Of a stretch of DNA of 64,000 nucleotides, positions 9,554-21,862 are shown piece by piece. The stretch is from Bacillus sp. ISL-45 (lineage in GTDB: Bacteria; Bacillota; Bacilli; Bacillales; Cytobacillaceae): NCBI RefSeq assembly GCF_018613195.1, contig NZ_JAGGQQ010000016.1:1-64000 (forward strand), read 5' to 3'. Numbering within the stretch: position 1 is the stretch's first letter; each line of letters starts with the position of its first letter. A model generated the notes under the pieces. The model was not told where the DNA came from and did no database searches. It saw only the letters and a list, made by a program, of their open reading frames with translations. Made by a program: the position numbers and the translations under genes.

Positions 9554-11753
9554 ACCAAGTCCAGAGCAAATTAAACAAGATAAGATTTATCAGGAAATGG
9601 GACTGTCAGACAGCGAGTTTGCTTCTGCCGAAAAGATCCTTGGACGTACTCCTAACTATACAGAAACAGGTTTGTTCTCTGTCATGTGGTCAGAGCATTG
9701 CAGCTACAAGAACTCAAAGCCTGTGTTGAAAAAGTTCCCTGTCACCGGAGAGCGTGTTTTACAGGGGCCAGGTGAGGGAGCGGGAATCGTTGATATAGGT
9801 GATGGCCAGGCGGTCGTGTTCAAAATTGAAAGTCATAATCATCCATCTGCAATCGAGCCTTACCAGGGTGCCGCTACGGGTGTTGGCGGAATCATCCGCG
9901 ACGTTTTTTCGATGGGAGCAAGGCCGATTGCTTTACTGAATTCCCTCCGATTTGGCGAACTTGAGTCACCAAGGGTGAAATATTTGTTTGAACAGGTTGT
10001 TGCCGGAATTGCCGGATATGGAAACTGCATTGGAATACCGACAGTGGGCGGAGAAGTCCAGTTTGATGCTGCTTATGAGGGCAATCCTTTAGTTAACGCG
10101 ATGTGCGTTGGACTGATCAACCACGAAGACATCAAGAAGGGCCAGGCACATGGGGTCGGCAATACGGTGATGTATGTTGGTGCGAAGACGGGCCGCGACG
10201 GGATTCATGGCGCCACATTTGCGTCCGAGGAATTGACTGAGGCATCGGAAGAGAAGCGTCCGGCTGTCCAGGTCGGCGATCCGTTCATGGAAAAATTACT
10301 GCTGGAAGCTTGTCTCGAGCTTGTAAAAAATGATGCTCTTGTTGGTATCCAGGACATGGGCGCTGCTGGTTTGACCAGTTCATCTGCAGAGATGGCGAGC
10401 AAAGCGGGTTCCGGGATCGAGATGAATCTAGACCTCGTGCCGCAGCGTGAAACAGGCATGACGGCTTATGAGATGATGCTTTCCGAATCACAGGAGCGCA
10501 TGCTGATTGTTGTTGAAAAAGGCCGTGAGCAGGAAATTATTGATCTTTTTTCAAGGTATGAGCTTGAAGCAGTTACAATCGGAAAAGTAACGGACGACAG
10601 GAAGCTTCGACTTTTGCATAAAGGGGAAGTGGTGGCTGAGGTTCCTGCAGATGCGCTCGCTGAAGAGGCTCCTGTCTATTACAAGCCTTCCAGTGAACCG
10701 GCTTATTTCCGCGAGTTCCAGAACATGGACAATCAGGTTCCTGAAGTCGAAAACTATGAAGCGACTCTTTTGCAGCTGCTCCAGCAGCCAACGATTGCGA
10801 GCAAAGAGTGGGTGTATGACCAGTATGACCATATGGTGCGTACCAGCACGGTCGTTTCACCTGGTTCTGATGCAGCGGTTGTAAGGATTCGCGGCACAGA
10901 GAAGGGCCTGGCGATGACGACAGACTGCAACTCTCGCTATATCTATCTTGATCCTGAAACAGGAGGAAAGATTGCCGTTGCAGAGGCGGCGCGCAATATT
11001 GTCTGCTCTGGCGGCGAGCCTTTGGCAATCACGGACTGCCTGAACTTCGGAAATCCAGAGAAGCCGGAGATTTTCTGGCAGTTTGAAAAAGCGGTCGATG
11101 GCATGAGCGAAGCGTGCCGGACATTGAGCACACCTGTTATCGGCGGAAATGTGAGTCTTTATAACGAAACGAATGGCACAGCTGTCTATCCGACACCAGT
11201 TGTCGGCATGGTCGGTCTTGTTGAAAACTTAAAGCATGTGACGACTCAGCATTATAAAAATGCCGGCGACCTGATTTATCTGCTTGGTGATACGAAGGAT
11301 GAGTATGGCGGCAGCGAGCTGCAGAAGCTTACGTATGGCCGGATTTTCGGCAAGGCGCCTGAACTTGATTTAGATGTGGAAGCCAGCTATCAAGCACAGA
11401 TTTTAACAGCGATCAAAAATGGGCTTGTGGCTTCTGCGCATGATGTTGCGGAGGGCGGCGTGGCGGTTGCACTTGCTGAATCCGTGATTGGCAGCAAGGG
11501 GCTGGGAGCTAAGGTTACACTGGAAGGCAACACAGTTTCAGCCTTGTTCAGCGAATCGCAATCCCGCTTTATTTTATCGGTAAAACCAGAGCACCAAATC
11601 GAGTTTGAAAGCTTAACAGACGCGGTGCTGATTGGTGAAGTCGTTGAAACGCCGGTTTTAAAGATTGATGTCAATGGAGTGAACGTGATCAATCATGATG
11701 CAGAGGGGCTGAAAAAGGCCTGGAAAGGAGCCATCCCATGCTTGCTGAACTAA
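9537..11753 (+). CDS. purL: FGAM synthetase catalytic subunit PurL
   Basis: Converts FGAR to FGAM with ATP and ammonia from PurQ. At 738 residues it is the small PurL type that needs PurS and PurQ. Motifs: [14 protein letters not shown] near 40, [14 protein letters not shown] near 95 (ATP/magnesium site), [19 protein letters not shown] near 280, and a second synthetase half starting with GLAMTTDCN near 460. The ATG at 9537 has GGAGGG 5 nt upstream. It overlaps purF by 16 bp. Confidence 0.97.
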   Translation: MRLMLEPSPEQIKQDKIYQEMGLSDSEFASAEKILGRTPNYTETGLFSVMWSEHCSYKNSKPVLKKFPVTGERVLQGPGEGAGIVDIGDGQAVVFKIESHNHPSAIEPYQGAATGVGGIIRDVFSMGARPIALLNSLRFGELESPRVKYLFEQVVAGIAGYGNCIGIPTVGGEVQFDAAYEGNPLVNAMCVGLINHEDIKKGQAHGVGNTVMYVGAKTGRDGIHGATFASEELTEASEEKRPAVQVGDPFMEKLLLEACLELVKNDALVGIQDMGAAGLTSSSAEMASKAGSGIEMNLDLVPQRETGMTAYEMMLSESQERMLIVVEKGREQEIIDLFSRYELEAVTIGKVTDDRKLRLLHKGEVVAEVPADALAEEAPVYYKPSSEPAYFREFQNMDNQVPEVENYEATLLQLLQQPTIASKEWVYDQYDHMVRTSTVVSPGSDAAVVRIRGTEKGLAMTTDCNSRYIYLDPETGGKIAVAEAARNIVCSGGEPLAITDCLNFGNPEKPEIFWQFEKAVDGMSEACRTLSTPVIGGNVSLYNETNGTAVYPTPVVGMVGLVENLKHVTTQHYKNAGDLIYLLGDTKDEYGGSELQKLTYGRIFGKAPELDLDVEASYQAQILTAIKNGLVASAHDVAEGGVAVALAESVIGSKGLGAKVTLEGNTVSALFSESQSRFILSVKPEHQIEFESLTDAVLIGEVVETPVLKIDVNGVNVINHDAEGLKKAWKGAIPCLLN

Positions 11754-13150
11754 AAGGCTTGAATGAGGAATGCGGCGTTTTTGGAATCTGGGGACATCCC
11801 GAGGCAGCACAAATCACGTATTACGGCCTTCACAGCCTGCAGCATCGCGGCCAGGAAGGCACGGGAATCGTTGTCAGTGATGGTCAGCAGCTTAAGGGCC
11901 GAAAAGGCGAAGGGCTTGTGACAGAAATTTTTACGGCAGATGCGATGGACGACCTCCAGGGTGTCGGCGCCATTGGTCATGTCCGCTATGCAACTGCGGG
12001 AGGAGGCGGCTATGAGAATGTCCAGCCGCTTCTGTTCCAATCGCAAAGCGGCGGCCTGGCCCTTGCGCATAATGGCAATCTTGTAAATGCAGATGCGCTT
12101 AGGAACCAGCTTGAGGCCCAGGGAAGCATTTTTCAGACTAGCTCTGATACCGAAGTGCTCGCCCATTTGATTAAGCGAGGCGGCTTCAGCCAGCTGAGGG
12201 ATCGCGTAAAAAATGCCTTGCCGATGCTGAAGGGTGCTTATGCCTTTTTGATCATGACCGAGACAGAATTCATTGTTGCGCTCGATCCGCACGGACTGCG
12301 CCCGCTCTCATTAGGCAGGCTGGGCGATGCTTATGTCGTCGCGTCTGAAACCTGCGCGTTCGACATTGTCGGAGCCGAGTTTGTCAGGGACATCCTGCCA
12401 GGCGAATTGCTCGTGATCGATGCAGACGGCCTGCATTCTGAAATGTACTCCATGAATTCAACCACGGCCATCTGTACAATGGAATATATTTATTTTTCCA
12501 GACCCGACAGCAATATCCACGGAATCAACGTCCATGCCGCACGTAAAAATCTCGGCAAGCAGCTGGCGAAGGAAGTGCCGATCGAGGCTGATGTGGTGAC
12601 TGGTGTACCCGATTCCAGCATTTCTGCAGCGATTGGGTATGCAGAGGAATCTGGCATTCCTTATGAGATGGGTTTGATCAAGAACCGTTATGTCGGCCGG
12701 ACCTTCATCCAGCCATCGCAGTCATTGAGGGAGCAGGGTGTGAAGATGAAGCTTTCGCCGGTGCGCGGAATTGTTGAGGGCAAGCGTGTCATCATGGTGG
12801 ACGATTCGATCGTGCGCGGCACGACCAGCCGCCGGATCGTAAAAATGCTGAAGGAAGCAGGTGCGACAGAAGTACATGTCGTCATCAGCTCACCACCGAT
12901 CCAGAATCCATGCTTTTACGGCATCGACACCTCGACACGTGAGGAGTTGATCGCTTCTGAACACTCAGTAGAGGAGATTCGCCAGTTAATTGGAGCAGAC
13001 ACATTGACGTTCTTGAGTGTCGAGGGCATGCTCGAGGCGATTGGGCGCAATGATGGCGGGGAGACCCGCGGCCAGTGCCTGGCATGCTTTACCGGGAAGT
13101 ACCCGACGGAAATCTATCCGCAGGCCGTGCCTGCCGGACAGAAGTGTTGA
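11738..13150 (+). CDS. purF: Amidophosphoribosyltransferase PurF
   Basis: Commits PRPP to purine synthesis by making phosphoribosylamine from glutamine. The 470 residues include an 11-residue propeptide ending just before Cys12 ([15 protein letters not shown]), the N-terminal nucleophile after processing. The PRPP site is [16 protein letters not shown] near 350. The C-terminal [15 protein letters not shown] supplies cysteines of the iron-sulfur cluster seen in the Bacillus enzyme. Last gene of the tightly overlapping first block; a 331-bp gap with a 21-bp repeat array follows before purM. Confidence 0.97.
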   Translation: MLAELKGLNEECGVFGIWGHPEAAQITYYGLHSLQHRGQEGTGIVVSDGQQLKGRKGEGLVTEIFTADAMDDLQGVGAIGHVRYATAGGGGYENVQPLLFQSQSGGLALAHNGNLVNADALRNQLEAQGSIFQTSSDTEVLAHLIKRGGFSQLRDRVKNALPMLKGAYAFLIMTETEFIVALDPHGLRPLSLGRLGDAYVVASETCAFDIVGAEFVRDILPGELLVIDADGLHSEMYSMNSTTAICTMEYIYFSRPDSNIHGINVHAARKNLGKQLAKEVPIEADVVTGVPDSSISAAIGYAEESGIPYEMGLIKNRYVGRTFIQPSQSLREQGVKMKLSPVRGIVEGKRVIMVDDSIVRGTTSRRIVKMLKEAGATEVHVVISSPPIQNPCFYGIDTSTREELIASEHSVEEIRQLIGADTLTFLSVEGMLEAIGRNDGGETRGQCLACFTGKYPTEIYPQAVPAGQKC

Positions 13151-13206
13151 TTGGTTTTCGAGTTGTTTTTTCCGAATTTAGGATGGCGGCATGATTATCA
13201 CGAGTT

Positions 13207-13374
13207 TTCGGGCAATTATGGGAAAAGTTTTGGAGATTATGGTCATGAATTGGGAGATTCCGGCCAGTGATTGGGAGAATATGAGTACTCATTAGGAGAT
13301 TAGGGAAAATCATTGGGCAGCTGTGATTACTTATTAGAGGATTCCCGCTAGTAATCGAGAAAATTTGAATGTTT
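13207..13374. repeat. 21-bp tandem repeat array inside the purine operon
   Basis: Eight 21-bp units begin at 13207, 13228, 13249, 13270, 13291, 13312, 13333 and 13354 with a core close to ATTGGGAGATT and a variable 10-nt tail. Units 3-7 keep the core best. The array lies between purF and purM, so unless there is an unseen terminator it is part of the purine mRNA. The flanks 13151-13206 and 13375-13468 hold nothing else recognisable, apart from the purM ribosome binding site. Confidence 0.85.
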
Positions 13375-13481
13375 TTTCCGGGAATCCGCGGTGAGACCGT
13401 ACATTCAGGTGCATTTCGTGGAACGATTGAACAAAAAACAGGTAACTAAAGATGAAAACAGCCAAATCGGAGGTAGTGAAC

Positions 13482-14525
13482 ATGGCAAATGCGTATAAGC
13501 AGGCTGGTGTGGATATTGAGGCCGGGTATGAAGCGGTCAAACGGATTAAAAAGCATGTGAATCGGACGGTCAGGCCTGGTGTAATGGGTGCGCTGGGCGG
13601 ATTCGGCGGTATGTTCGACCTTTCCAGCCTTGGGCTGAAGGAGCCGGTGCTCGTTTCAGGTACGGATGGTGTCGGCACTAAGCTGATGCTGGCCTTTATG
13701 ATGGACCGCCATGATACAATCGGCATAGACGCGGTCGCGATGTGTGTGAATGACATCGTCGTCCAGGGAGCGGAACCTTTATATTTCCTTGATTACATCG
13801 CCTGCGGCAAGGCTCAGCCTGAAAAAATCGAGGCGATTGTCAAAGGGATTGCCGATGGCTGTGAGCAGGCCGGATGTGCGCTTGTCGGTGGTGAAACTGC
13901 CGAAATGCCGGGGATGTATTCTCCGGAAGAATATGATCTGGCTGGGTTTGCGGTGGGAGCCTGTGAAAAAGCAGATATTATCACCGGCCAGCAAATCAAA
14001 GAAGGCGATGTGCTGATCGGGCTGGCGTCGAGCGGTATCCACAGCAATGGTTACTCGCTTGTGCGCAAGGTGTTTTTTGAACAGGCCGGCTGGGAGCTTG
14101 ACCGCCATGTCGAGGAGTTCGGCTGCACGCTTGGGGAAGAGCTGCTCAAGCCGACGCGGATTTATGTAAAATCGGTGCTTGCCGCTATGAAGCAGTTCGA
14201 GCTTAAAGGTCTTGCCCACATCACGGGCGGCGGATTTATTGAAAATATCCCAAGGATGCTTCCGGAAGGGCTTGGCGCTGAAATCGAGGAAGGCAGCTGG
14301 GAGATTCCGCAGGTATTCAAAACATTGGAATCTTTAGCAGAACTTGATCGTACGGACATGTATAATACATTTAATATGGGCATTGGGATGGTAGCTGTTG
14401 TCGATAGTGAAATCGCCCATGAAGTTGCAGCGTTTTTTAACGAGCAGGGCGAGAAGGCTGCTATAATAGGCACAGTTACCGTTTCTGAAGGAATCCAGGC
14501 GAAAATGGCTGGTGAGCAGGCATGA
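13482..14525 (+). CDS. purM: AIR synthetase PurM
   Basis: Closes FGAM to aminoimidazole ribonucleotide using ATP. 347 residues. Motifs: [19 protein letters not shown] at the N-terminus, [12 protein letters not shown], the ATP/metal segment [15 protein letters not shown], and [12 protein letters not shown] near 145. The ATG at 13482 is chosen over the upstream in-frame ATG at 13452 because GGAGGT sits 7 nt before it and the family starts here. Overlaps purN (ATGA). Confidence 0.96.
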   Translation: MANAYKQAGVDIEAGYEAVKRIKKHVNRTVRPGVMGALGGFGGMFDLSSLGLKEPVLVSGTDGVGTKLMLAFMMDRHDTIGIDAVAMCVNDIVVQGAEPLYFLDYIACGKAQPEKIEAIVKGIADGCEQAGCALVGGETAEMPGMYSPEEYDLAGFAVGACEKADIITGQQIKEGDVLIGLASSGIHSNGYSLVRKVFFEQAGWELDRHVEEFGCTLGEELLKPTRIYVKSVLAAMKQFELKGLAHITGGGFIENIPRMLPEGLGAEIEEGSWEIPQVFKTLESLAELDRTDMYNTFNMGIGMVAVVDSEIAHEVAAFFNEQGEKAAIIGTVTVSEGIQAKMAGEQA

Positions 14526-15124
14526 AAAAAATAGCTGTTTTTGCATCGGGCAGCGGGAGCAACTTTCAGGCAATCGCGGTCGCGGCCCAGGCCGGCACAT
14601 TGAAGGCTGACATCAGCCTGCTCGTTTGCGACAAGCCGGGCGCTTTTGCAATCGATCGCGCTGAAATGCTTGGAATTCCTGCATTCGTCATCAGCCCGAA
14701 GAGCTATCCTTCCAAGGCAGCATATGAGGCAGAGATTTTGCAAAAACTCGCTGGTCTTGAAATCGAGATGATTGTCCTTGCTGGCTACATGCGCCTGATC
14801 GGGCCGACACTTCTCGAGGCGTATGAAGGAAAGATAGTCAATATCCACCCGTCATTATTGCCTGCTTTTCCTGGAAAGGATGCGATTGGCCAGGCGCTGG
14901 CAGCTGGTGTGGAGAAAACCGGAGTGACGATCCATTACGTCGATGAAGGGATGGATACCGGACCGGCCATCGCAAGTGCGACAGTGAAAATCGCGCCAGG
15001 CGAGACGAGAGAGACACTTCAAAAGAAAATACAGCGGATTGAACACAGCCTGTTTCCAGAGGTTTTGGAGCAGCTGTTGAACGGAGAAGGGGAGGCAGTA
15101 CAATGGGAAAAAAGCGTGCACTGA
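14522..15124 (+). CDS. purN: GAR transformylase PurN
   Basis: Formylates GAR with 10-formyl-THF. 200 residues. Motifs: [12 protein letters not shown] at the N-terminus, the catalytic Asn and His in [15 protein letters not shown] near 105-120, and the catalytic Asp in [13 protein letters not shown] near 145. It overlaps purM by 4 bp and purH by 22 bp. Confidence 0.96.
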   Translation: MKKIAVFASGSGSNFQAIAVAAQAGTLKADISLLVCDKPGAFAIDRAEMLGIPAFVISPKSYPSKAAYEAEILQKLAGLEIEMIVLAGYMRLIGPTLLEAYEGKIVNIHPSLLPAFPGKDAIGQALAAGVEKTGVTIHYVDEGMDTGPAIASATVKIAPGETRETLQKKIQRIEHSLFPEVLEQLLNGEGEAVQWEKSVH

Positions 15125-16641
15125 TCAGTGTTTCAAATAAGGAAGGAATTGTCGAATTAGCGAAAGAGCTTGTACAGCTTGGATTTGAAATCGTCTCGAC
15201 AGGAGGTACAAAGCAGGCGCTCAAGGATGGCGGCGTCCCGGTCATCGGCATCAGCGATGTGACAGGTTTCTCGGAGATCCTTGAGGGGCGGGTGAAGACG
15301 CTTCATCCAAAAATTCATGGCGGCCTGCTTGCGAAGTATGACGATCCATCCCACCAGGCTCAGCTATCTGAAAATGAAATCGAGAAAATTGAGCTTGTCT
15401 GCGTGAATTTGTATCCTTTTAAAGAAACAATCTCAAAACCTGGTGTTACGCCTGAGGATGCGATCGAAAACATCGACATCGGCGGCCCGGCGATGCTGCG
15501 TGCCTCTGCGAAAAACCATCAATACATAACAGTAATTGTCGACCCTGCGGATTACCAGCAGGTGATTGAAGAGTACAAAAGTCAGAACGAAACCACCCTC
15601 GAAACCCGCCGACGCCTGGCTGCGAAAGTATTCCGCCACACGGCTGCCTATGATGCGCTGATTGCAGAATACATGACCAACCTTGCGGGCGAGGAACAGC
15701 CGGAAAAAATGACGGTGACTTACGAATTGAAGCAAAGTCTGCGCTATGGAGAAAATCCTCATCAAAAAGCAGCTTTTTACCAGAAGCCGCTTGGCTCGGC
15801 ATTTTCAGTTGCGGCAGCGGAACAGCTTCACGGAAAAGAGCTTTCCTATAACAATATTAACGATGCTAACGCTGCCTTGCAGATTGTAAAAGAATTTACT
15901 GAACCCGCAGCGGTTGCGGTCAAGCATATGAACCCTTGCGGAGTTGGCACTGGAAAAGATATTTTTGATGCTTTTGGAAGAGCATTTGAAGCAGATCCTG
16001 TTTCGATTTTTGGCGGCATTATCGCCCTGAACCGCGAAGTGGACGGAGAAACTGCCCGAAAGCTATATGAAATATTCCTTGAGATTATCATTGCGCCTTC
16101 ATTTAGTGAGGAGGCCATAGAAATTTTAACGGCCAAGAAAAATCTTCGTTTATTGAAGGTCTCATTTGACGGGGAAGCTTCAAAGGAAAACACACTTTCC
16201 TCGATTGAAGGCGGATTGCTCCTCCAGGAACAGGATGCTTTTGGCTTTGATGAGGCAGAAATTTCTGTACCGACGAAACGTGAACCGACGGAAGCCGAGT
16301 GGGAAGCGTTAAAGCTAGGCTGGAAGGTTGTTAAGCATGTTAAGTCAAATGCAATCGTTGTATCAGATAAAGATATGACCTTAGGGATTGGAGCCGGACA
16401 AATGAACCGTGTCGGTGCCGCTAAAATTGCCCTTGAACAGGCTGGTTCGAAAGCGGATGGAGCAGCACTCGCATCGGACGCGTTCTTCCCGATGGACGAC
16501 ACCGTCGAGGCAGCGGCAAAAGCCGGTGTCACTGCGATTATCCAGCCAGGCGGATCTGTCCGCGATGCTGATTCAATCAAAAAAGCGGATGAATATGGCA
16601 TTGCGATGGTGTTTACAGGCATAAGGCATTTCAGGCATTAA
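15103..16641 (+). CDS. purH: Bifunctional AICAR transformylase/IMP cyclohydrolase PurH
   Basis: Makes FAICAR and then IMP, the last two steps of the pathway. 512 residues. The N-terminal MGS-like cyclohydrolase domain (about 1-145) shows [25 protein letters not shown] and [13 protein letters not shown]. The transformylase domain follows with [14 protein letters not shown] near 210 and [11 protein letters not shown] near 270, which carries the Lys-His pair. The ATG at 15103 has GGGGAGG upstream, within the end of purN. Confidence 0.97.
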   Translation: MGKKRALISVSNKEGIVELAKELVQLGFEIVSTGGTKQALKDGGVPVIGISDVTGFSEILEGRVKTLHPKIHGGLLAKYDDPSHQAQLSENEIEKIELVCVNLYPFKETISKPGVTPEDAIENIDIGGPAMLRASAKNHQYITVIVDPADYQQVIEEYKSQNETTLETRRRLAAKVFRHTAAYDALIAEYMTNLAGEEQPEKMTVTYELKQSLRYGENPHQKAAFYQKPLGSAFSVAAAEQLHGKELSYNNINDANAALQIVKEFTEPAAVAVKHMNPCGVGTGKDIFDAFGRAFEADPVSIFGGIIALNREVDGETARKLYEIFLEIIIAPSFSEEAIEILTAKKNLRLLKVSFDGEASKENTLSSIEGGLLLQEQDAFGFDEAEISVPTKREPTEAEWEALKLGWKVVKHVKSNAIVVSDKDMTLGIGAGQMNRVGAAKIALEQAGSKADGAALASDAFFPMDDTVEAAAKAGVTAIIQPGGSVRDADSIKKADEYGIAMVFTGIRHFRH

Positions 16642-16687
16642 TGGATGGCCAAATGCGGTTTTTGGCTTGAGTAAGGTGTCAATTTAA

Positions 16688-18074
<1,387 letters not shown>

Positions 18075-18094
18075 AAAATCATCTCCTTTAGATT

Positions 18095-18122
18095 AAGCCC
18101 CCGGTTTATTGGGGGCTTTTTA
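18095..18122 (+). terminator. Purine operon terminator
   Basis: AAGCCCCC and GGGGGCTT enclose an 8-nt loop and are followed by TTT. It is positioned to end the purEKBCSQLFMNHD transcript and lies upstream of the small minus-strand gene. Confidence 0.88.
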
Positions 18123-18127
18123 ATTAT

Positions 18128-18214
18128 GGCTCTTTTCTCAAACTTTGTTGCTATTGACTACATTGAATGACCTAACTTTCTTCGCAAAGTTGATCTTTTT
18201 ATGAGAAAAGAGCC
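18128..18214. mobile_element. MITE-like element with 13-bp terminal inverted repeats
   Basis: GGCTCTTTTCTCA at 18128-18140 is repeated in inverse at 18202-18214. Inside, AACTTTGTTGC and GCAAAGTT extend the pairing. The 87-bp element has no coding capacity. A degenerate relative with the same GCTCTTTTCG...GCTTTGTTGC order lies at 27904-28012. Target duplications were not evident. Confidence 0.7.
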
Positions 18215-18314
18215 TGCAAACTTAATACCGACCTCCAAAATAACCTTTTATTACGTTAAAATCGGCAGTAGGATTTTAACAACAATCTTTACGAAAACAG
18301 CCTTAATTATTACA

Positions 18315-18587
18315 TCAACTCGGGTTATAAGGAATCCAGCCTTCAGAATCCCCATTCTCAGCGTTCCGATCCTCCATCATGTCCTGGCCTTTTTCGTATG
18401 CGGCAGTCAGCGGACAATAGCGGACAATTCCTTCGCCGACCTTCATTGCGCCCATCATTGCCATGAAAATATAGGAATCCCTCCAGGGCCGTTTCACCAT
18501 TTTCGATGTCGACCATGCCAGAATTGTAAGACCTGCTGTAATCCTGATCAGCGCGTTGATAATTCCGATATTCGGACGTACATTCAT
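18315..18587 (-). CDS. DUF2892 (YgaP-type) membrane protein
   Basis: A 90-residue protein starting NVRPNIGIINALIRITAGL, the hallmark of DUF2892 inner-membrane proteins (found alone or fused to rhodanese in YgaP). Two hydrophobic helices at about 9-27 and 40-58 are linked by SKMVKRPWRDSY; the segment KVGEGIVRYCPLTAAYEKG follows, then an acidic tail. Function is unknown. ATG 18587 has AAAGGAG about 10 nt upstream. It stands alone on the minus strand. Confidence 0.82.
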   Translation of the reverse strand: MNVRPNIGIINALIRITAGLTILAWSTSKMVKRPWRDSYIFMAMMGAMKVGEGIVRYCPLTAAYEKGQDMMEDRNAENGDSEGWIPYNPS

Positions 18588-18718
18588 ATCCTCATCGCTC
18601 CTTTACACTATTTTTACAGTTAATTTGAAATTCTTTAATGCGTTAAACAATGAAATATGTTACGATAGTACAATAATGTAAGGGCTTTCTTTTTAAGTGA
18701 ATTACGATTTAAGCATGA

Positions 18719-18962
18719 GGCTCTGTTAAATCCATGTTATATATAACACTCTGTTGATTGAAGTGGAAGGCGTGTAGACTCCTCGGAAATTGCTAATGCA
18801 ATTTCCTCGTGCGTGGGCCAATTCGCAGAAGCCTTTCAATGTCCTGCGGAATCAGCCGGCTAGGTGAGACCCCGCAGGAGCTTGCGACGAGGAGGCTCAG
18901 CGCCGGCCCCGAGGAAAGCGAAGCGCCTGGAACGAAAATCAACAGCCATTTTTAACAGAGCC
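18719..18962. mobile_element. MITE-like element of a common Bacillaceae type
   Basis: Perfect 12-bp inverted ends GGCTCTGTTAAA (18719-18730) and TTTAACAGAGCC (18951-18962) bound a 244-bp non-coding element. Internal arms GTTGATTGAAGTGGAAGGCG and CGCCTGGAACGAAAATCAAC also pair, and GTGAGACCCCGCAGGAGC with GAGGAGGCTCAGC gives the familiar GC-rich core seen repeated in many Bacillaceae genomes. No transposase is nearby, so it would need to be mobilised in trans. It sits 27 bp before the yerA start. Confidence 0.8.
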
Positions 18963-18989
18963 CTAACATAGAGAAAAGGGGAACATGGT

Positions 18990-20729
18990 ATGGAACAACG
19001 TTATCGATGGAAAAACAAACAATTGCGCGACCATGCTGCTGTTTTGGACGGCACCCTTTCACCGACGGTTCTATTGAAGAATGCGACATATTTGAACCAG
19101 ACATTCCGCAAGTGGATGACTGCGAACATTTGGATTTACAATGACAGGATTGTGTATGTTGGTGAAAACCTGCCTGAAAATACAAAGCAATGTGAAATAG
19201 TGGATTGCACCGGGATGAAGCTGGTGCCGGGCTATATTGAACCTCATGCCCATCCATTTCAACTTTATAATCCCCATTCTTTCGCTGCCTATGCATCCCA
19301 GACGGGGACGACAACACTGATTAATGACAATATGGTGCTGGCTTTACAATTAGGAAAAAAGAAAGCGTTTTCTTTTATAAATGAGCTGAATGATAATCCG
19401 GTCACAATGTACTGGTGGTGCCGTTTTGATGCCCAGACTGAAATCCAGCATGAGGAGGAAGTCTTCTCCAACAGCAATGTAAGGGCATGGCTTGAGCATG
19501 AGAATGTCGTCCAGGGCGGTGAGCTGACGAGCTGGCCGAAGCTGATGAACGGCGACGACATGATCCTTCACTGGATGCAGGAAACGAAGCGCCGTCACAA
19601 GAAAATTGAGGGGCATTTTCCTGGTGCATCAGAAAAGACGCTGGCGAAGATGATGCTGTTTGGCGCAGATTGCGACCATGAGGCGATGACTGGCGAGGAA
19701 GTCCGCAGAAGGCTGATGCAAGGTTATATGGTTTCCTTGAGGCATTCATCGATCAGACCGGATTTGCCGAAGCTACTCGATGAGATCCATGAACTGGATA
19801 TTGCGGTGTACGATCGGTTTATGATGACAACGGACGGGGCATCGTCTGCGTTTTACGAAAATGGCGTGATCGATGAACTGATCCGCATTGCCATCGATCG
19901 AGGCGTCCCAGTCATTGATGCTTATAATATGGCAAGTATCAACGTGGCCCGTTATTATAACTTCGAGCATCTTCACGGCAATATTGCGACAGGCCGGGTT
20001 GCGAACATCAATATTTTGAGTGATAAGTTGAACCCGACACCTGTGTCAGTATTAGCAAAAGGCCAGTGGGTAAAGCGTGATGGAGAAGCGATCGATGCAG
20101 CGAAAGAAATTGACTGGGCTCAAATGGGATTTGAGCCGCTTAAAATGGATTGGGACCTGACGGTGGATGATATGCAATTCTCGATGCCTTTTGGAATAAA
20201 AATGGAGAATTCGGTCATTACAAAACCGTACTCGATTTCAATTGATGTGTCCGCTGAGGAATTATCTTCAAATCATGATGAGTGCTTTTTCATGCTGATC
20301 GACCGTCATGGCAAATGGCGTATCAATACCATGCTGAAAGGGTTCGCGACAGACTTGCAGGGACTGGCAAGCTCGTTTTCCAATACTGGAGACATCATTC
20401 TGATTGGTAAAAACAAGCAGGATATGATGGCTGCTTTTAACAGGATGAAGGAACTTGGCGGTGGCATTGTAGCGTGTGAAAATGGCGTGACTGTCAGGGA
20501 AATCCCGTTGAGGCTGCAGGGCATCATGTCGAGCCATCCTGTGACTGAGCTGATGGCTGAGGAGAAGAAGCTGCTTGACTATTTAAAGGAAAAAGGCTAC
20601 AAATTCGCCGATCCGATTTATTCACTATTATTCTTCAGTTCAACGCATTTACCATATATCCGTATCACACAGGAGGGTATCTATGATGTGATGAAAAAAA
20701 CGGTACTCTTTCCAACGATAATGCGTTAA
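18990..20729 (+). CDS. yerA: Adenine deaminase family amidohydrolase YerA
   Basis: 579 residues of the adenine deaminase/amidohydrolase family, predicted to hydrolyse adenine to hypoxanthine, although B. subtilis YerA is only a putative adenine deaminase. Metal-binding features: PGYIEPHAHPF near residue 75-85, EGHFPGASEKTLAKM near 205, and ADCDHEAMTGEEV near 225. The C-terminal half carries IVACENGVTVREIPL. The ATG at 18990 has AAAAGGGG 8 nt upstream. It follows the pur operon as in B. subtilis, fitting purine salvage. It is probably transcribed from inside or near the MITE-like element just upstream. Confidence 0.85.
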   Translation: MEQRYRWKNKQLRDHAAVLDGTLSPTVLLKNATYLNQTFRKWMTANIWIYNDRIVYVGENLPENTKQCEIVDCTGMKLVPGYIEPHAHPFQLYNPHSFAAYASQTGTTTLINDNMVLALQLGKKKAFSFINELNDNPVTMYWWCRFDAQTEIQHEEEVFSNSNVRAWLEHENVVQGGELTSWPKLMNGDDMILHWMQETKRRHKKIEGHFPGASEKTLAKMMLFGADCDHEAMTGEEVRRRLMQGYMVSLRHSSIRPDLPKLLDEIHELDIAVYDRFMMTTDGASSAFYENGVIDELIRIAIDRGVPVIDAYNMASINVARYYNFEHLHGNIATGRVANINILSDKLNPTPVSVLAKGQWVKRDGEAIDAAKEIDWAQMGFEPLKMDWDLTVDDMQFSMPFGIKMENSVITKPYSISIDVSAEELSSNHDECFFMLIDRHGKWRINTMLKGFATDLQGLASSFSNTGDIILIGKNKQDMMAAFNRMKELGGGIVACENGVTVREIPLRLQGIMSSHPVTELMAEEKKLLDYLKEKGYKFADPIYSLLFFSSTHLPYIRITQEGIYDVMKKTVLFPTIMR

Positions 20730-20795
20730 AATATAAAAGTGCATCTAGACATAGACAGCCATGAACGAACTGGGAGTTCAAGGGGTGGCTCAATA

Positions 20796-21833
20796 ATGAA
20801 AAAATGGATCGCTGTGCTGGCAGCCGCAATTTTTCTTACGGCGGGGTGCAGCAGTAAAGAGACAGAGAAAAAAGAAGCAACAGAACATAAAGAAAAAGAG
20901 ATTGTAGTAGATGAGGTTGTTCCACCGGAGGAACTTCCTTATCAATTCCCGCTGACCGGGATGGGTACTGCAGAAGAGAGCTTCGACCGGGCAGTGGCCG
21001 TGGTGGTCAATAACCACCCAAAGGCGCGGCCGCAATCAGGTCTTGACAAAGCTGACATCGTCCACGAGGTTCTTGCTGAAGGAGACGTGACAAGGTTCAT
21101 CGCGATTTTTCAAAGTGAACATCCTGAAAAAATAGGGCCGGTCCGCAGCGCGAGGGAATACTTTATCGACCTGGCATCCGGATATGACAGCTTTTTTATC
21201 GCACACGGCTACAGTCCTGAAGCGAAGGACATGCTTGAACGCGGAGTGATCGATAACATCAACGGCATGCAGTATGATGGAACATTGTTCAAACGGGCCG
21301 ATTTCCGCAAGGCGCCTCATAATTCTTATATTACCTATAAGAATATTGTGAAGGGAGCGGAAAAGAAAGGCTACGCACTTGATGAAGCACCGGCTTCTGC
21401 AGTATTCTTGAGCAGTGAGGAAGCGGAAGGCCATGAAGGTGCTCCAGCCGGGGAAATCATGGTCAACTACGGAACGCCGTCGTTCGATGCGATCTACGAA
21501 TATGACGCGGAACAACAGAAGTACCACCGTTTTAATGGCAGTGAGGAAAGTGTTGACTTTGAATCGAAGGAACCAATTCTGATTGACAACATCCTTGTCG
21601 TGCAAATGGACCATCGCATCGTGGATGATGTGGGCCGCAGGGTCATTGACATGGCATCCGGCGGCAAGGGATATCTGTTCCAAAAAGGCAAAGTGAATGA
21701 GATACAATGGAAAAATGAAGCTGGCAGAATCGTCCCTTATAAGGATGGAGCAAGAGCTGGTTTCGTTCCCGGGAAAACATGGATCAACATTGTCCCATCG
21801 ATCAGCGATGTCTCATTCGACTCTCAACAATAA
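20796..21833 (+). CDS. yerB: DUF3048 lipoprotein YerB
   Basis: A 345-residue lipoprotein: signal peptide with lipobox LTAGC (lipidated Cys near residue 17), an acidic linker, then the DUF3048 domain with VVVNNHPKARPQSGLDKAD, RFIAIFQSEHPEKIGPVRSA and VQMDHRIVDDVGRR. It is exported and anchored on the outer face of the membrane; function is unknown. The ATG at 20796 is chosen because AAGGGGTG precedes it and the signal peptide begins MKKW; the frame from 20739 lacks support. Confidence 0.85.
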   Translation: MKKWIAVLAAAIFLTAGCSSKETEKKEATEHKEKEIVVDEVVPPEELPYQFPLTGMGTAEESFDRAVAVVVNNHPKARPQSGLDKADIVHEVLAEGDVTRFIAIFQSEHPEKIGPVRSAREYFIDLASGYDSFFIAHGYSPEAKDMLERGVIDNINGMQYDGTLFKRADFRKAPHNSYITYKNIVKGAEKKGYALDEAPASAVFLSSEEAEGHEGAPAGEIMVNYGTPSFDAIYEYDAEQQKYHRFNGSEESVDFESKEPILIDNILVVQMDHRIVDDVGRRVIDMASGGKGYLFQKGKVNEIQWKNEAGRIVPYKDGARAGFVPGKTWINIVPSISDVSFDSQQ

Positions 21834-21862
21834 AATTCTGAGTGAAATAAGGGGTAGACTAT

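Noticed and set aside
15846-16622. 258-codon minus-strand gene
   Set aside because: It lies wholly inside purH, has serine-rich low-complexity composition typical of a shadow frame, and has no ribosome binding site.
21036-21707. 223-codon minus-strand gene
   Set aside because: Shadow of yerB, whose lipobox and DUF3048 pattern are clear.
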